From contig NZ_BCTR01000001.1 of NCBI RefSeq assembly GCF_002091475.1, positions 272,692 to 336,691 on the forward strand: DNA of 64,000 bases. The letters are read 5' to 3'. This DNA comes from Sphingomonas azotifigens NBRC 15497 (GTDB lineage: Bacteria; Pseudomonadota; Alphaproteobacteria; Sphingomonadales; Sphingomonadaceae). The notes below the pieces were generated by a model. That model made no database searches. It had not been told where the DNA came from and saw only the letters and a program-made list of their open reading frames with translations. Of this stretch, positions 17,951-27,021 are shown piece after piece. A program made the translations under genes and the position numbers. How positions within the stretch are numbered: the first letter of the stretch is position 1; every line of letters starts with the position of its first letter.

Positions 17951-18916
17951 ACCGCCGTTCGCGCCGAACACGCTGCCGTCGGTGTAGCTGAACTCGCTCG
18001 AGGCCAGCGCGACATAGAGCGGGGCCAGTTCGGCCGGCTGGCCGGCGCGCCCGAGCGGTGTGTCCTGGCCGAACTCGCCCATCTTGCCCGGCAGCTGGCC
18101 GCCCGCGACCTGGAGCGGCGTCCAGATCGGCCCCGGCGCCACCGCGTTGACCCGTATGCCCTGCTTGGCGAGCTGCTTGGCCAGCGCCTTGGTGAAGATC
18201 GCGATGCCGCCCTTGGTGGTGGCGTAGTCGAGCAGTTCCTTCTCCGGCGCGAACGAGTTCACCGAGGCAGTGTTGATGATCGCCGCACCCGGCTTCATCA
18301 GCGGGATCGCCGTCTTGGTGATCCAGAACATCGCATAGAGGTTGGTCTTCAGCGTCCGGTCGAACTGCTCGAAGCTGATCTCGGCAATCGAGTTCTTCGA
18401 CTGCTGATAGGCGGCGTTGTTGACCAGAATGTCGATCCCGCCGAGCTGGCGGTTGGCGCGGCCGACGAGATCGACGCAGAAGCCCTGGTCGGTCAGGTCG
18501 CCGGGCAGCAGCACCACCTTGCGCCCTTCGGCGCGCAGCAGCTTGGCGACGTCCTGCGCGTCCGGCTCCTCGCTCGGGAAATAGTTGATCGCGACATCGG
18601 CCCCCTCGCGGGCAAAGGCGATCACCGCGGCGCGGCCGATACCGGAATCGCCGCCGGTCACCAGCGCCTTGCGGCCGGCGAGCTTGCCCGAGCCGCGATA
18701 GCTGCGCTCGCCGCAATCGGGCACCGGGGTCATCTCGCGCTGGAGCGCCGGCCATTTCTGGCGCTGCTCGGGGAACGGCTTGTCGGTAAATTTGGTCTGC
18801 GGGTCGGGCGCCGGGCTGCCGCTCGCGGCTTGCGCCAGCGCCGGTCCGGCGGCAGTAGCAGCGCCGGCGGCAGCGGCACCCTTCAGAAGATCGCGGCGGC
18901 TCGGTTGATCGGTCAT
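17936..18916 (-). CDS. SDR-family oxidoreductase with Tat signal
   Basis: A 326-residue short-chain dehydrogenase. The N-terminus carries a Tat signal (PSRRDLLKGAAAAGAA), so it is exported folded. The Rossmann motif TGGDSGIG lies at 87-94, NNAA near 166, and the catalytic Ser218, Tyr231 and Lys235 (YATTK) are intact. The long insert before the Rossmann fold and PGPIWTPLQ are typical of the YghA/glucose-1-dehydrogenase-like subgroup. The substrate is unknown. An exported SDR needs its cofactor loaded before export, which fits Tat. It is divergent from the lactonase gene. Confidence 0.88.
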   Translation of the reverse strand: MTDQPSRRDLLKGAAAAGAATAAGPALAQAASGSPAPDPQTKFTDKPFPEQRQKWPALQREMTPVPDCGERSYRGSGKLAGRKALVTGGDSGIGRAAVIAFAREGADVAINYFPSEEPDAQDVAKLLRAEGRKVVLLPGDLTDQGFCVDLVGRANRQLGGIDILVNNAAYQQSKNSIAEISFEQFDRTLKTNLYAMFWITKTAIPLMKPGAAIINTASVNSFAPEKELLDYATTKGGIAIFTKALAKQLAKQGIRVNAVAPGPIWTPLQVAGGQLPGKMGEFGQDTPLGRAGQPAELAPLYVALASSEFSYTDGSVFGANGGTGAV

Positions 18917-19004
18917 GACGCTGCTCCCTGTTGCGCGGGTTCAGCGCGCGGCGGCCGCAAAGGTTCAGCGTTGACGGCAAGAAAGCGAAAGGCTTCAATA
19001 GGAT

Positions 19005-20102
19005 ATGACCATCTCTGTCCCCCCGCTGACGCGCCGTGCGCTGGTCGGCGCCGCCGTCGCAGTCGGCACCTGCCCGACGACGCTGCTCGCCCGTACCGGC
19101 GAGCGCCTGATCGCCGGCACCTATGCGAACGAAAAGGGCCCCGGCCTGGTGCCGCTCACCCGCGGCCCCGCGGGCTGGCAGGCGGGGGCGGCGCATGCGG
19201 AGATCCGCAACGCCTCGTTCGGCGTCCGATCGGCGACAACGGGTGTGCGGTACTTACTCGACGAGCAGACCCAGGGCAGCGTCGGCATCTATTCGGCGGG
19301 GCTCGCCAAGCTGGGCGCCGCCTCGACGCTGGGTGCCGACCCATGCCATGCGGCGCTCTCCGCCGACGGCCGACGGCTGGCGATCGCCAATTATTCGAGC
19401 GGCAGCGTCGCGCTGTTCGATCTCGACCGCACCGGCCGCCTGGTCGGCGAGGCACGCCGCATCCAGCACGAGGGCAGCGGCCCCAACCGCGAGCGCCAGG
19501 CGGGGCCGCACGCGCATTGGGTCGGCTTCGCGGGGAACGGCGACCGGCTGCATTCGGTCGACCTGGGTGCCGACGCGGTGTTCCTCCATCGGCTGGGCAC
19601 CGCCGGCACGGTCGATACCAGCATCGCTTACCGTACCGAGCCGGGCGCCGGCCCGCGCCATCTCGCCCGCCATCCCAGGCTGCCGATCGCCTATCTCGTC
19701 ACCGAGCTTGCCAACACGGTGACGGTGCTCCGTGCGCTTCCCGACGGGCGCTTCACCGCGGTCGCCACGCTGTCGACGCTGCCCAAGGGCTTCACCGGCA
19801 CTTCCGCCGCCGCGCATATCGCGGTCAATGCAGCCGGCACGCGGCTCTACCTCTCCAACCGCGGGCATGACAGCATCGCGGTGTTCGCGATTCAGCCCGA
19901 CGGTGGGCTCACGCCGCTCCAGCACGCCGGCTGCGGCGGCCATTGGCCGCGGCTGTTCCTGCTCCGCGAGGGCGACCGCGAGATGCTCGTCGCCAACGAG
20001 CGCTCCGGCAACATCGCCCGGCTGGCGATCGGCGCCGATGGTCGTCTCGGCACCGCCGCCAAGGGCGTGGCGCTACCGGGCGTGGTGTTTCTCTCCGCCT
20101 GA
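19005..20102 (+). CDS. Lactonase-family beta-propeller protein (6-phosphogluconolactonase-like)
   Basis: A 365-residue seven-bladed propeller of the YbhE/lactonase family. Blade motifs include DPCHAALSADGRRLAIANYS, GPHAHWVGFAGNGDRL and AAAHIAVNAAGTRLYLSNRG. The N-terminus (LTRRALVGAAVAVG) looks like a Tat or Sec signal, so it is probably periplasmic and hydrolyses sugar lactones there rather than acting in the cytoplasmic pentose phosphate pathway. It may work with the divergent exported SDR, one oxidising a sugar and the other opening the lactone (inference). Its last 30 bases overlap the convergent DUF4403 gene. Confidence 0.82.
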   Translation: MTISVPPLTRRALVGAAVAVGTCPTTLLARTGERLIAGTYANEKGPGLVPLTRGPAGWQAGAAHAEIRNASFGVRSATTGVRYLLDEQTQGSVGIYSAGLAKLGAASTLGADPCHAALSADGRRLAIANYSSGSVALFDLDRTGRLVGEARRIQHEGSGPNRERQAGPHAHWVGFAGNGDRLHSVDLGADAVFLHRLGTAGTVDTSIAYRTEPGAGPRHLARHPRLPIAYLVTELANTVTVLRALPDGRFTAVATLSTLPKGFTGTSAAAHIAVNAAGTRLYLSNRGHDSIAVFAIQPDGGLTPLQHAGCGGHWPRLFLLREGDREMLVANERSGNIARLAIGADGRLGTAAKGVALPGVVFLSA

Positions 20103-21572
20103 GGTCGGCCCCGCCAGCCGCACCGCGGCACTGCCCTCGGCCCAGACCGGCAGATACAGCCCCTGCCCCGAGGCCTGGAGCGTGCCCGTCCGGGTCCGCT
20201 CCATCGTCGCGTCGATGCGCAGCACGCCCTCGCGGCGGCTGGCGATCGCGCGGCTGACCTTGCCGAGCAGCTCGGCATAGTCGCGCTCGAAATTCTGGGT
20301 CAGCGCCGCGGCGATGAAGCTGCTCATCCCGGGCGCGTTCATCAGCTGGAGGATCAGGTCGCCGCCGGTCATGTCGGTGGTGCCGCTGACCCCCAGATTC
20401 TGGAAGTCGACGCGGCGGGAATTGGGCAGGTTAACCGGCGTCGCGGTCAGCCACACCGTGCCCCGCGTCCGCCCGATCCGCCCGGCCGCATCTTCGGCCG
20501 AGAAGAGCAGGCCGACCGCCATCTGCCCGCCCTTGGTGCCATAGATCGTCGCGCGCTCGAAATTCGCCCGCACCGCACCGACCCCGGGCACCTGGAACGG
20601 CCGCGCCTGGCGCTTGACCAGCGCCTTCATCAGCACCGGCTCCAGCTCGCGATAGTCGGCAATCACCGGCAGGAACAGCGAGACCTTGCCGATCGATCCT
20701 TGCAACGGCTGCATCGGCGGGAGCGGCGTCGGCGCCGGATCGGCGGGGCGCGGGCCTACGAACGTCTCGGTGGTCGCTTCCATGCCGAGCCGCAGTTCGA
20801 GCCGCTTGCCGGCGATCGCATAGCCGCCATAGCGCAGCTGCTTCGGCGTCACCCGCATCCACACCGGCGGGTTCTCGCGGTTGAGCGACAGCGTCGTGAA
20901 CGCCGAGCGCCAGGCCGCATCGATCTTCGCGCGGACGCCCAGCTTCTGCAGTTCGCCCGGCAGCTCGCGCTCCAGACTGGCGATGACCGGCGCGAGCTTC
21001 TCGTCCGCCTTGTCGGTAAACTCGATGCGCTGGCCGAGGATGTCGACATGCGGGGCATCGGCCCAGGCATAGTCGATCGCGATCCTGCCGCGCGGGTTCC
21101 AGTCGGGCCCGAGCGCGAGGTGGATCACCGCGTGCGCCATCGCGTCCGCGGTCGCGGTCTCGCGCTTGAGGACGCCGCCGATATCCTCGGCGCGCACCAC
21201 GGCATGGAGCGGCATGGCCAGCCGGATGGTCTGGCCGCTGCCGCCGATCGTCATCCGGCCGCGGGTCACCTCGCCGACGATGCGGCACGTGATCGTCGGC
21301 GTCTTCAGCTTGGCGATGCCGAGGTCCAGCTTCTTCGACGGCACGCAGGGCTGGTCCGGGGCATCGATGCCCCAGAGGCGGTGGGGTACCGCGCGCTCCA
21401 GCGTCGCGGCGAGATCGTCGAGATTGGCTTCGAGCGGCAGCGTGAGGGTGGAGAGTTCGGGCGTGACCTGGATGCGATCCTTGGCGCGCGGCGGCGCACC
21501 GCCGCCGCGATCGCCCGAACAGGCGGTCAGCGCCAACGCCAGCATGCCCGCCGACCAGAACCGTCCGCGCAT
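20073..21572 (-). CDS. DUF4403 family lipoprotein
   Basis: A 499-residue protein with a lipobox at the N-terminus (MLALALTACSG, Cys about residue 18). The rest is a long beta-rich DUF4403 domain, with pieces such as STLTLPLEANLDDLAATLE near the start and LLGKVSRAIASRREGVLRID near the end. DUF4403 is related to lipid-binding tubular (TULIP/SMP-like) proteins, so a role in envelope lipid handling is possible. The ATG at 21572 is preferred because AAGG lies just upstream and the signal peptide starts there. The AraC gene lies 91 bp upstream on the same strand. Confidence 0.78.
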   Translation of the reverse strand: MRGRFWSAGMLALALTACSGDRGGGAPPRAKDRIQVTPELSTLTLPLEANLDDLAATLERAVPHRLWGIDAPDQPCVPSKKLDLGIAKLKTPTITCRIVGEVTRGRMTIGGSGQTIRLAMPLHAVVRAEDIGGVLKRETATADAMAHAVIHLALGPDWNPRGRIAIDYAWADAPHVDILGQRIEFTDKADEKLAPVIASLERELPGELQKLGVRAKIDAAWRSAFTTLSLNRENPPVWMRVTPKQLRYGGYAIAGKRLELRLGMEATTETFVGPRPADPAPTPLPPMQPLQGSIGKVSLFLPVIADYRELEPVLMKALVKRQARPFQVPGVGAVRANFERATIYGTKGGQMAVGLLFSAEDAAGRIGRTRGTVWLTATPVNLPNSRRVDFQNLGVSGTTDMTGGDLILQLMNAPGMSSFIAAALTQNFERDYAELLGKVSRAIASRREGVLRIDATMERTRTGTLQASGQGLYLPVWAEGSAAVRLAGPTSGGEKHHAR

Positions 21573-21663
21573 CGCCTTCCCCTTGTTGCCTTTCCGGAAC
21601 AAGGGACCAGAACCGCCCGGGAGGCGGATGCGTTCCGAACGGCGCAGAAGTCGCACGCGCGCC

Positions 21664-22746
21664 TCAGCCGGGCAGGCGCAGCATGTCCATCGTGCGGATC
21701 CAGTGGGGCAGCAGGACCTCGCCGGCGGGCGCCGCCGTCTGCGCGGGCAGGGCAAGCGGGGCGGTGCCGCCGCGCGCCTCGCTGGGCGTCATCCCGAACG
21801 CCGCCTTGAACGCGCGCGAGAAGGTCGACCAGTCGGCAAAGCCCCAGCCATAGGCGATCTCGGCGATCGACTTGCCGCGCTGCCCCGGATCCGCCAGGTC
21901 GCTCAGTACCCGCTCCAGCCGCTGCCGGCGGATGAAGTCGCCGACGCTGCCGAGCGGCGCGAAGGCGCGGTACAGCGACGCACGCGACATGCCCATCGCC
22001 CGCGCGACCATGTCCGGGCCCAACTCGGGATGGGCGAGGTTGGCGCGGATGAAGCGCTTGATCCGGAACAGCGCCGCCACCGCGACGGGCGCCCTTGGAC
22101 CCCGCTCCTCGGCGACCGGCGCGAGCAGGCCGCCGAGCATCAGCCCGGTGGCACGCGCTACCGCCAGCGCCTCCTCCTGGCTCGCCTGCGGCAGCTGGTC
22201 GACGAGCATCCGGGCATGCTGGCCCAGCAGCTGCGCGGCGAGCGAGTCGCGCGGCAGCACCACCCCGTGCAGCCGGTCGAGATGCGGCTCGCCAAGCCCC
22301 AGCGCACCGTGGTGGACGATCATGCTGATATTCTCGCAGCCATCGGTGCGGGTGCCGAACGGCCGGGTCATGTCGGCGATGCAGATGTCGCCGGGGCGGG
22401 TCGCGATCGCTTCGCCGTCATGCAGGCGCGTATCGCCGCCGCGGGTGATGATCTGCACCAGCACCGCCTCGACGCCGCTCTGCGCGACCTTCTGGGCGCT
22501 GCGCTCATAGCGGAACTCGGCGCCCCACATGCGGGATCGGCCGATCAGCACGGCCCCGGCGTTGAACGCCTCCAGTCCGACGCTGAAGTCGGCCGCCACC
22601 GCGTCGCGCCGAACGTCGAAGATCGGATCGATCGATTCCGCATACCGGTCGAAGCGCAGCGCGGGCGGCGTGTTCGACACGTCGAACCGCGCTACCGGCG
22701 CGCCCGCACCAATCGATCCGGATGATTCTGGCTGCGAAACGCTCAC
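21664..22746 (-). CDS. AraC-family transcriptional regulator
   Basis: About 360 residues. The N-terminal half is a cupin-like sensing domain (AraC-binding type), with GDTRLHDGEAIATRPGDICI near residue 120. The C-terminal half has the two helix-turn-helix units: LGPDMVARAMGMSRASLYRAF and KSIAEIAYGWGFADWSTFSR, followed by FKAAFGMTPSEAR. The start is uncertain. A GTG at 22746 gives a sensible length, but its ribosome site (GGAA) is weak. It is divergent from an M13 peptidase across 141 bp, so it may control that gene, itself or DUF4403. Confidence 0.85.
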   Translation of the reverse strand: MSVSQPESSGSIGAGAPVARFDVSNTPPALRFDRYAESIDPIFDVRRDAVAADFSVGLEAFNAGAVLIGRSRMWGAEFRYERSAQKVAQSGVEAVLVQIITRGGDTRLHDGEAIATRPGDICIADMTRPFGTRTDGCENISMIVHHGALGLGEPHLDRLHGVVLPRDSLAAQLLGQHARMLVDQLPQASQEEALAVARATGLMLGGLLAPVAEERGPRAPVAVAALFRIKRFIRANLAHPELGPDMVARAMGMSRASLYRAFAPLGSVGDFIRRQRLERVLSDLADPGQRGKSIAEIAYGWGFADWSTFSRAFKAAFGMTPSEARGGTAPLALPAQTAAPAGEVLLPHWIRTMDMLRLPG

Positions 22747-22887
22747 GATGTTCCAGCAAGCGCAAAATTGTGCCGAGCGCAAGGCGGCTGCGGGGTCGAG
22801 GCTGGCAGCGCGACGAGCACCGCCAAGCGCGTTGACGCTGCGTAGTGATCGATTAAGACAGCGACATAATCTTTCCCAGGAGTCCCC

Positions 22888-24945
22888 ATGCGCCGTACGC
22901 TGCTTGCTACCACCGTCTTCGGTTCGCCGATCCTGCTCGGGGCTGCGCTGTACGGCCTGACCGCGGTCTCCGCGCAGACGACGACGCCGGCCCCAGCGTC
23001 TGCGGACAAGCCGGCCTATGGCAGCTATGGCTTCGACACCGGCGGCATGGATCGCTCGGTGCGCCCGGGCGACGACTTCTACGCCTATGCCAATGGCAGC
23101 TGGGCCAAGAACACGCCGATCCCTGCCGACCAGTCCAATTACGGCGCGTTCAACCTGCTTGACGACCTGTCGAAGGAGCGGACGCACGCGATCCTGGAAG
23201 CCGAGAAGGCCAAGGCCGGCTCGAAGATCGGCACCGCCTATGCCACCTATCTCGACACCGCGACGATCGATGCCAAGGGCCTCGCGCCGATCAAGCCGTG
23301 GCTGGACCAGATCAAGGGCGTGACCAGCAAGGACGCGCTGCCCGCGCTTTATGCCCAGGCCGCGCGCAACGGCGTACAGGTCCCGTTCGGCGCCTATGTG
23401 GGCCAGGACGACAAGGAGCCGGAGATCTATGCGCTGAGCATGGCGCAGAGCGGCCTCGGTCTCCCCGACCGCGACTATTATCTTTCCACCGATGCGAAGC
23501 TTGCCGAGACCAAGGCGGCCTATCTCAAGCACCTGACCAACCTGCTCACGCTGCTCGGCGAGCCCGATGCCGCCGCCCGCGCGGCGGCGATCGTTACCTT
23601 CGAGACCGAGATCGCCAAGGTCAGCTGGACGCGCGCGGACAGCCGCGACGCCAACAAGACCTATAACAAGCTCAGCGTCGCCCAGCTCGCGCAGCAGGCG
23701 CCGGGCTTTGATTTCGCGGCCTTCTTCAAGGGAATGGGGGCGCCGGTGAACAGCGTGATCGTCGCCCAGCCGAGCGCGGTGGCGGGCATCGCCAAGCTGG
23801 TTGCCACGACCCCCATCGCGGTGCTGCGCGACCAGCTGATCGTCCGCTCGCTGAGCAGCTATTCGGACGTCCTGCCCAGCGCGATCGACAAGGAAGTCTT
23901 CGCCTTCGAAGGCACCACGCTGTCGGGCACCCCCGAGCAGCAGGTCCGCTGGAAGCGGGCGGTGGGCTTCACCACCGGCGCGCTCTCGGACGACGTCAGC
24001 AAGATCTATGTCGCCAAGTTCTTCCCGCCCGAAACCAAGGCGGCGGCCGACCGGCTGGTGAAGAACGTGATCGCCGCGATGGACGCGCGGATCGACCAGC
24101 TCGACTGGATGGCGCCCGAAACCAAGGTGAAGGCGCACGAGAAGCTCGCCGCCTTCACCCCGAAGATCGGCTATCCCGATCGCTGGCGCGACTATTCGGC
24201 GCTGAAGATCGTCGCCGGCGACGCATTCGGCAACGCCCAGCGCGCCAACGAATGGGCGTTTCAGGACAATGTCGGCCATCTCGGCAAGCCGCTGCAGCGC
24301 TGGGAATGGGGCATGACCCCGATGACGATCAACGCCTATGCCAATTTCGGCATGGTCGAGATCGTCTTCCCGGCGGCGATCCTGCAGCCGCCCTTCTTCG
24401 ATCCCAAGGCCGATCCGGCGATCAACTATGGCGGCATCGGCGCGGTGATCGGCCACGAGCTGAGCCACCATTTCGACGACCAGGGCGCCAAGTACAACAA
24501 GGAAGGCCGCCTGACCGACTGGTGGACGCCCGCCGACGTCGCCGCGTTCAAGCAGCGCACCGACGCGCTCGCCGCACAATACGACGCCTACACGCCGCTG
24601 CCGGGCATGCACGTCAACGGCCGGCTGACGCTGGGCGAGAACACCGCCGATCTGGCCGGCCTCTCGGTCGCGCACGATGCCTATATCAAGTCGCTCGGCG
24701 GCAAGCCGGCACCGGTGATCGACGGCACCACGGGTGACCAGCGCTTCTATCTCGGCTGGGCACAGGTGTGGCGGCGCAACTATCGCGAGGCGAACCTGCG
24801 CCAGCGCCTGCTCACCGATCCGCACGCACCGTCCGAGCAGCGCACCTGGGTCGTCCGCAACATGGATCCCTGGTACGGCGCGTTCAAGCCGGCCCCGGGC
24901 GACAAGCTGTACCTCACCCCCGAGAAGCGCGTCCGCATCTGGTGA
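22888..24945 (+). CDS. M13-family zinc metallopeptidase (neprilysin-like)
   Basis: A 685-residue exported peptidase with a signal peptide (residues 1-30). It has the M13 N-terminal domain (GGMDRSVRPGDDFYAYANGSW) and a C-terminal catalytic domain. Zinc ligands are His523, His527 and Glu584, in HELSHHFDDQG and GENTADLAG; Glu524 is the catalytic base and Asp588 supports the site. NAYAN aligns with the substrate-binding Asn-Ala-Phe/Tyr motif. The C-terminus ends with RVRIW, close to the usual M13 end. AGGAG precedes the ATG. It probably degrades oligopeptides in the periplasm. A paralogue lies at 38853-40922. Confidence 0.93.
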   Translation: MRRTLLATTVFGSPILLGAALYGLTAVSAQTTTPAPASADKPAYGSYGFDTGGMDRSVRPGDDFYAYANGSWAKNTPIPADQSNYGAFNLLDDLSKERTHAILEAEKAKAGSKIGTAYATYLDTATIDAKGLAPIKPWLDQIKGVTSKDALPALYAQAARNGVQVPFGAYVGQDDKEPEIYALSMAQSGLGLPDRDYYLSTDAKLAETKAAYLKHLTNLLTLLGEPDAAARAAAIVTFETEIAKVSWTRADSRDANKTYNKLSVAQLAQQAPGFDFAAFFKGMGAPVNSVIVAQPSAVAGIAKLVATTPIAVLRDQLIVRSLSSYSDVLPSAIDKEVFAFEGTTLSGTPEQQVRWKRAVGFTTGALSDDVSKIYVAKFFPPETKAAADRLVKNVIAAMDARIDQLDWMAPETKVKAHEKLAAFTPKIGYPDRWRDYSALKIVAGDAFGNAQRANEWAFQDNVGHLGKPLQRWEWGMTPMTINAYANFGMVEIVFPAAILQPPFFDPKADPAINYGGIGAVIGHELSHHFDDQGAKYNKEGRLTDWWTPADVAAFKQRTDALAAQYDAYTPLPGMHVNGRLTLGENTADLAGLSVAHDAYIKSLGGKPAPVIDGTTGDQRFYLGWAQVWRRNYREANLRQRLLTDPHAPSEQRTWVVRNMDPWYGAFKPAPGDKLYLTPEKRVRIW

Positions 24946-24952
24946 TGCACTG

Positions 24953-24981
24953 CGCCTCGCCGGGCCGGTCCCGGCGAGGCG
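24953..24981. terminator. Perfect 12-bp hairpin between convergent genes
   Basis: Stem CGCCTCGCCGGG / CCCGGCGAGGCG with a 5-nt loop, placed 7 bases after the M13 peptidase stop and 6 bases before the stop of the convergent isomerase gene. There is no T-run. It is likely a bidirectional transcription end. Confidence 0.6.
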
Positions 24982-24987
24982 TCGAGC

Positions 24988-25833
24988 CTAGACGGTGCAG
25001 ATCCGCACCGCTTCCGCCAGCGCAGTCAGCGGATCGCCCTGCGGCACGAACTCGTGCGCGACATAGCCCGTGAAGTTCAGGTCGGCGATGCTGCGGGCCA
25101 CCGCGCGCCAGTTGACCTCCTGCGTCGCGTCCAAATTGTGCCGCCCGGGCACGCCGCCGGTGTGGAAATGACCGATCCAGGGCAGGCTCTCGCGGATCGT
25201 GGCGATCAGGTCGCCTTCCATGATCTGCATGTGGTAGATGTCGTAGAGCAGCTTGACGCGCGGCGAATTGACCGCGCGCGCGACGCGAACGCCCCAGGCG
25301 GTGTGGTCCGCCATATAGTCGGGATGGTCGCGCTTGCTGTTGAGCAGCTCGACGCAGATCGTCACGCCGTGGTCCTCGGCGATCGGCTTGAGGCGGTTGA
25401 GCCCGGCAATGGTGTTTTCGGCACCCTCCGCGTCCGACATGCCGCGGCGGTTGCCCGAAAAGGCGATGACGTTGGGCACGCCGGCCTTTGCGGCCTGGGG
25501 GATGCCGGTCCGGAAGGCCTGCTCGATCGCCGCGTGATTCTCGCGGCGATTGAGTCCGTTGGGGATCGTCATGACGTCCGCGGCATAGCCCATGGTGCAG
25601 CGCAGGCCGTAGCGGCGCGGCGTTTCATAATCGGCGGGCTGCAGCAGATCGATTCCCTGCAGCCCGATTTTCGCGGCGGCGGCGCACAGGGCATCGAGCG
25701 GCATGTCCTGATAGCACCAGCGGCTCACCGACTGCTTCAGCCGGCCGGCGGCGGCGAGGGCAGGGGCCGCCGCCATCCCGGCAGTTGCCCATGCCGCAAG
25801 CGACGAAGCGATGGCATGGCGCCGCGTGATCAT
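24988..25833 (-). CDS. Hydroxypyruvate isomerase-like TIM-barrel protein with Tat signal
   Basis: A 281-residue protein with a Tat-type signal (MITRRHAIASSLAAWATAG). The mature part is a xylose-isomerase-like TIM barrel. Motifs match the hydroxypyruvate isomerase/Hyi group: QSVSRWCYQDMPLD, ICVELLNSKRDHPDY with the metal-binding Glu, KLLYDIYHMQIMEGD, IGHFHTGGVPGRH and a late GYVAHEFVPQGDP. Export is unusual for the cytoplasmic enzyme and suggests a periplasmic sugar-acid or keto-sugar isomerase. The ATG at 25833 has AGGAGAGA upstream, which decides against an ATG 21 nt earlier. Confidence 0.85.
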   Translation of the reverse strand: MITRRHAIASSLAAWATAGMAAAPALAAAGRLKQSVSRWCYQDMPLDALCAAAAKIGLQGIDLLQPADYETPRRYGLRCTMGYAADVMTIPNGLNRRENHAAIEQAFRTGIPQAAKAGVPNVIAFSGNRRGMSDAEGAENTIAGLNRLKPIAEDHGVTICVELLNSKRDHPDYMADHTAWGVRVARAVNSPRVKLLYDIYHMQIMEGDLIATIRESLPWIGHFHTGGVPGRHNLDATQEVNWRAVARSIADLNFTGYVAHEFVPQGDPLTALAEAVRICTV

Positions 25834-25956
25834 GCTGTCTCTCCTGCATGGCACGCGCCGGGGCGACGTGCGGCGCGGTGCAGCCGCGTCCTCGAACAGG
25901 CTAGGCCAGGAACGACGGCGCCAGCAAGCGCGATCGGCGCTCGCGCGCCGGGGCCC

Positions 25957-26349
25957 CTAACGCTTGCCGCTGCGCCGCATCGGCATGGCGTCGATCGTTT
26001 CCTCGAGCGCGGCGGCAGCGATCGGCCGGGACTGGCGCAGCTTCACCCCGCCATCCTTGCCGATCAGGACGACCATGAAGCCGGTGTCGGGCAGGCGGTA
26101 GCGCCGGCGCAGCCGCGCCGCGGTGTCGCTAGCGCCCACTACCGTCTCGCCCTGCACTTCGACGAGAACGAGATCGCGCTCGGCCGCACCGGTCCGCCAG
26201 CGCTGGAGGATCCGGCGCTGGGCCAGCAGCGATGGATCGTGCGCACCGGATGCGCGGACGAGCAGCACGCGCTTCTCCCACCGCATCGCGGCGACGTCGG
26301 TGGCCGGCGCCGCCAGCAGCGACAAGAGGAGGAGCGGGTGGAGCACCAT
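25957..26349 (-). CDS. DUF4174 domain protein
   Basis: A 130-residue protein with a signal peptide or membrane anchor (HPLLLLSLLAAPATDVAA). The DUF4174 core follows: RWEKRVLLVRA, ERDLVLVEVQ, FMVVLIGKDGGVKLR and the ending ETIDAMPMRR, which is diagnostic. The fold is thioredoxin-like but has no CxxC, so it is not a redox protein. The function is unknown. It stands 60 bp downstream of the response regulator gene on the same strand. The ATG nearest the hydrophobic stretch was chosen. Confidence 0.8.
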   Translation of the reverse strand: MVLHPLLLLSLLAAPATDVAAMRWEKRVLLVRASGAHDPSLLAQRRILQRWRTGAAERDLVLVEVQGETVVGASDTAARLRRRYRLPDTGFMVVLIGKDGGVKLRQSRPIAAAALEETIDAMPMRRSGKR

Positions 26350-26409
26350 CAAGTTCCACAACGCCCCGGCCGGCACGATGTTTCGTCGCCGCGCCGCCGA
26401 CCTTCGCGA

Positions 26410-27021
26410 TCAAAGCCAGCCATTGGCCCGCGCTGTGCGGCCTGCCTCGATCCGGTTCGCCGCGCCCAGCTTGGCCGCCGCGTCCGACAGGTAGTTGCGC
26501 ACGGTGCCCGGGGACAGGCCCAGGCGGCTGGCGATGTCCTTGTTGGACAGGCCTTCCTCGGCGAGGCGCAACGCATCGCGCTCGCGGTCGGTCAGCGGAT
26601 CGCTGCCGGCTTCCCAGGCGGCGGCGGCGAGTTCGGCCGGGATTACCCGGCCGCCGGCGGCTACCGTGCGGATTGCCGCCGCGAGCGATTCAATCGGCGC
26701 GTCCTTGAGCAGATAGCCGCGCACGCCGGCCGCCCGCGCGCGGGCGAGATAGCCCGGCCGGGCGAAGGTGGTGACGATCATCACGGAGGTCCGCGCCCGT
26801 TCCGCCGCCAGCGCCTGTGCGCAATCGAGCCCGGTGCGCCCGGGCATCTCGATGTCGGTGAGCAGGATGTCGGGCTGCAGCGTCCGCACCAGCGCCAGCG
26901 CCGCATCGCCATCGGCAGCGCGACCGACGATGGCGAAATCGGGCTCGAGCGCCAGCAGCGCGGCGATTGCCCCAAGCACCAGCGTCTGGTCCTCGGCAAG
27001 GACGATCCGGATCGCGCTCAT
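26410..27021 (-). CDS. NarL/DesR-type response regulator
   Basis: A 203-residue regulator. The receiver domain (1-120) has the acidic pocket E10-D11, the phospho-acceptor Asp56 in LLTDIEMPG, and Lys near 105 in YLLKDAP. A LuxR-type helix-turn-helix covers about 140-200 (LTDRERDALRLAEEGLSNKD, then LGLSPGTVRNYLS). The start overlaps the stop of the kinase gene by 4 nt. It most likely controls the adjacent ABC transporter genes in response to the membrane-bound kinase, as in DesKR-like and bacitracin-type modules. Confidence 0.92.
   Translation of the reverse strand: MSAIRIVLAEDQTLVLGAIAALLALEPDFAIVGRAADGDAALALVRTLQPDILLTDIEMPGRTGLDCAQALAAERARTSVMIVTTFARPGYLARARAAGVRGYLLKDAPIESLAAAIRTVAAGGRVIPAELAAAAWEAGSDPLTDRERDALRLAEEGLSNKDIASRLGLSPGTVRNYLSDAAAKLGAANRIEAGRTARANGWL

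Noticed and set aside
22747..24825. Upstream extension of the AraC frame to over 1000 codons, antisense to the M13 peptidase
   Set aside because: The added part has no recognisable domain and lies under a clear peptidase gene. The AraC family length fits a start near 22746.
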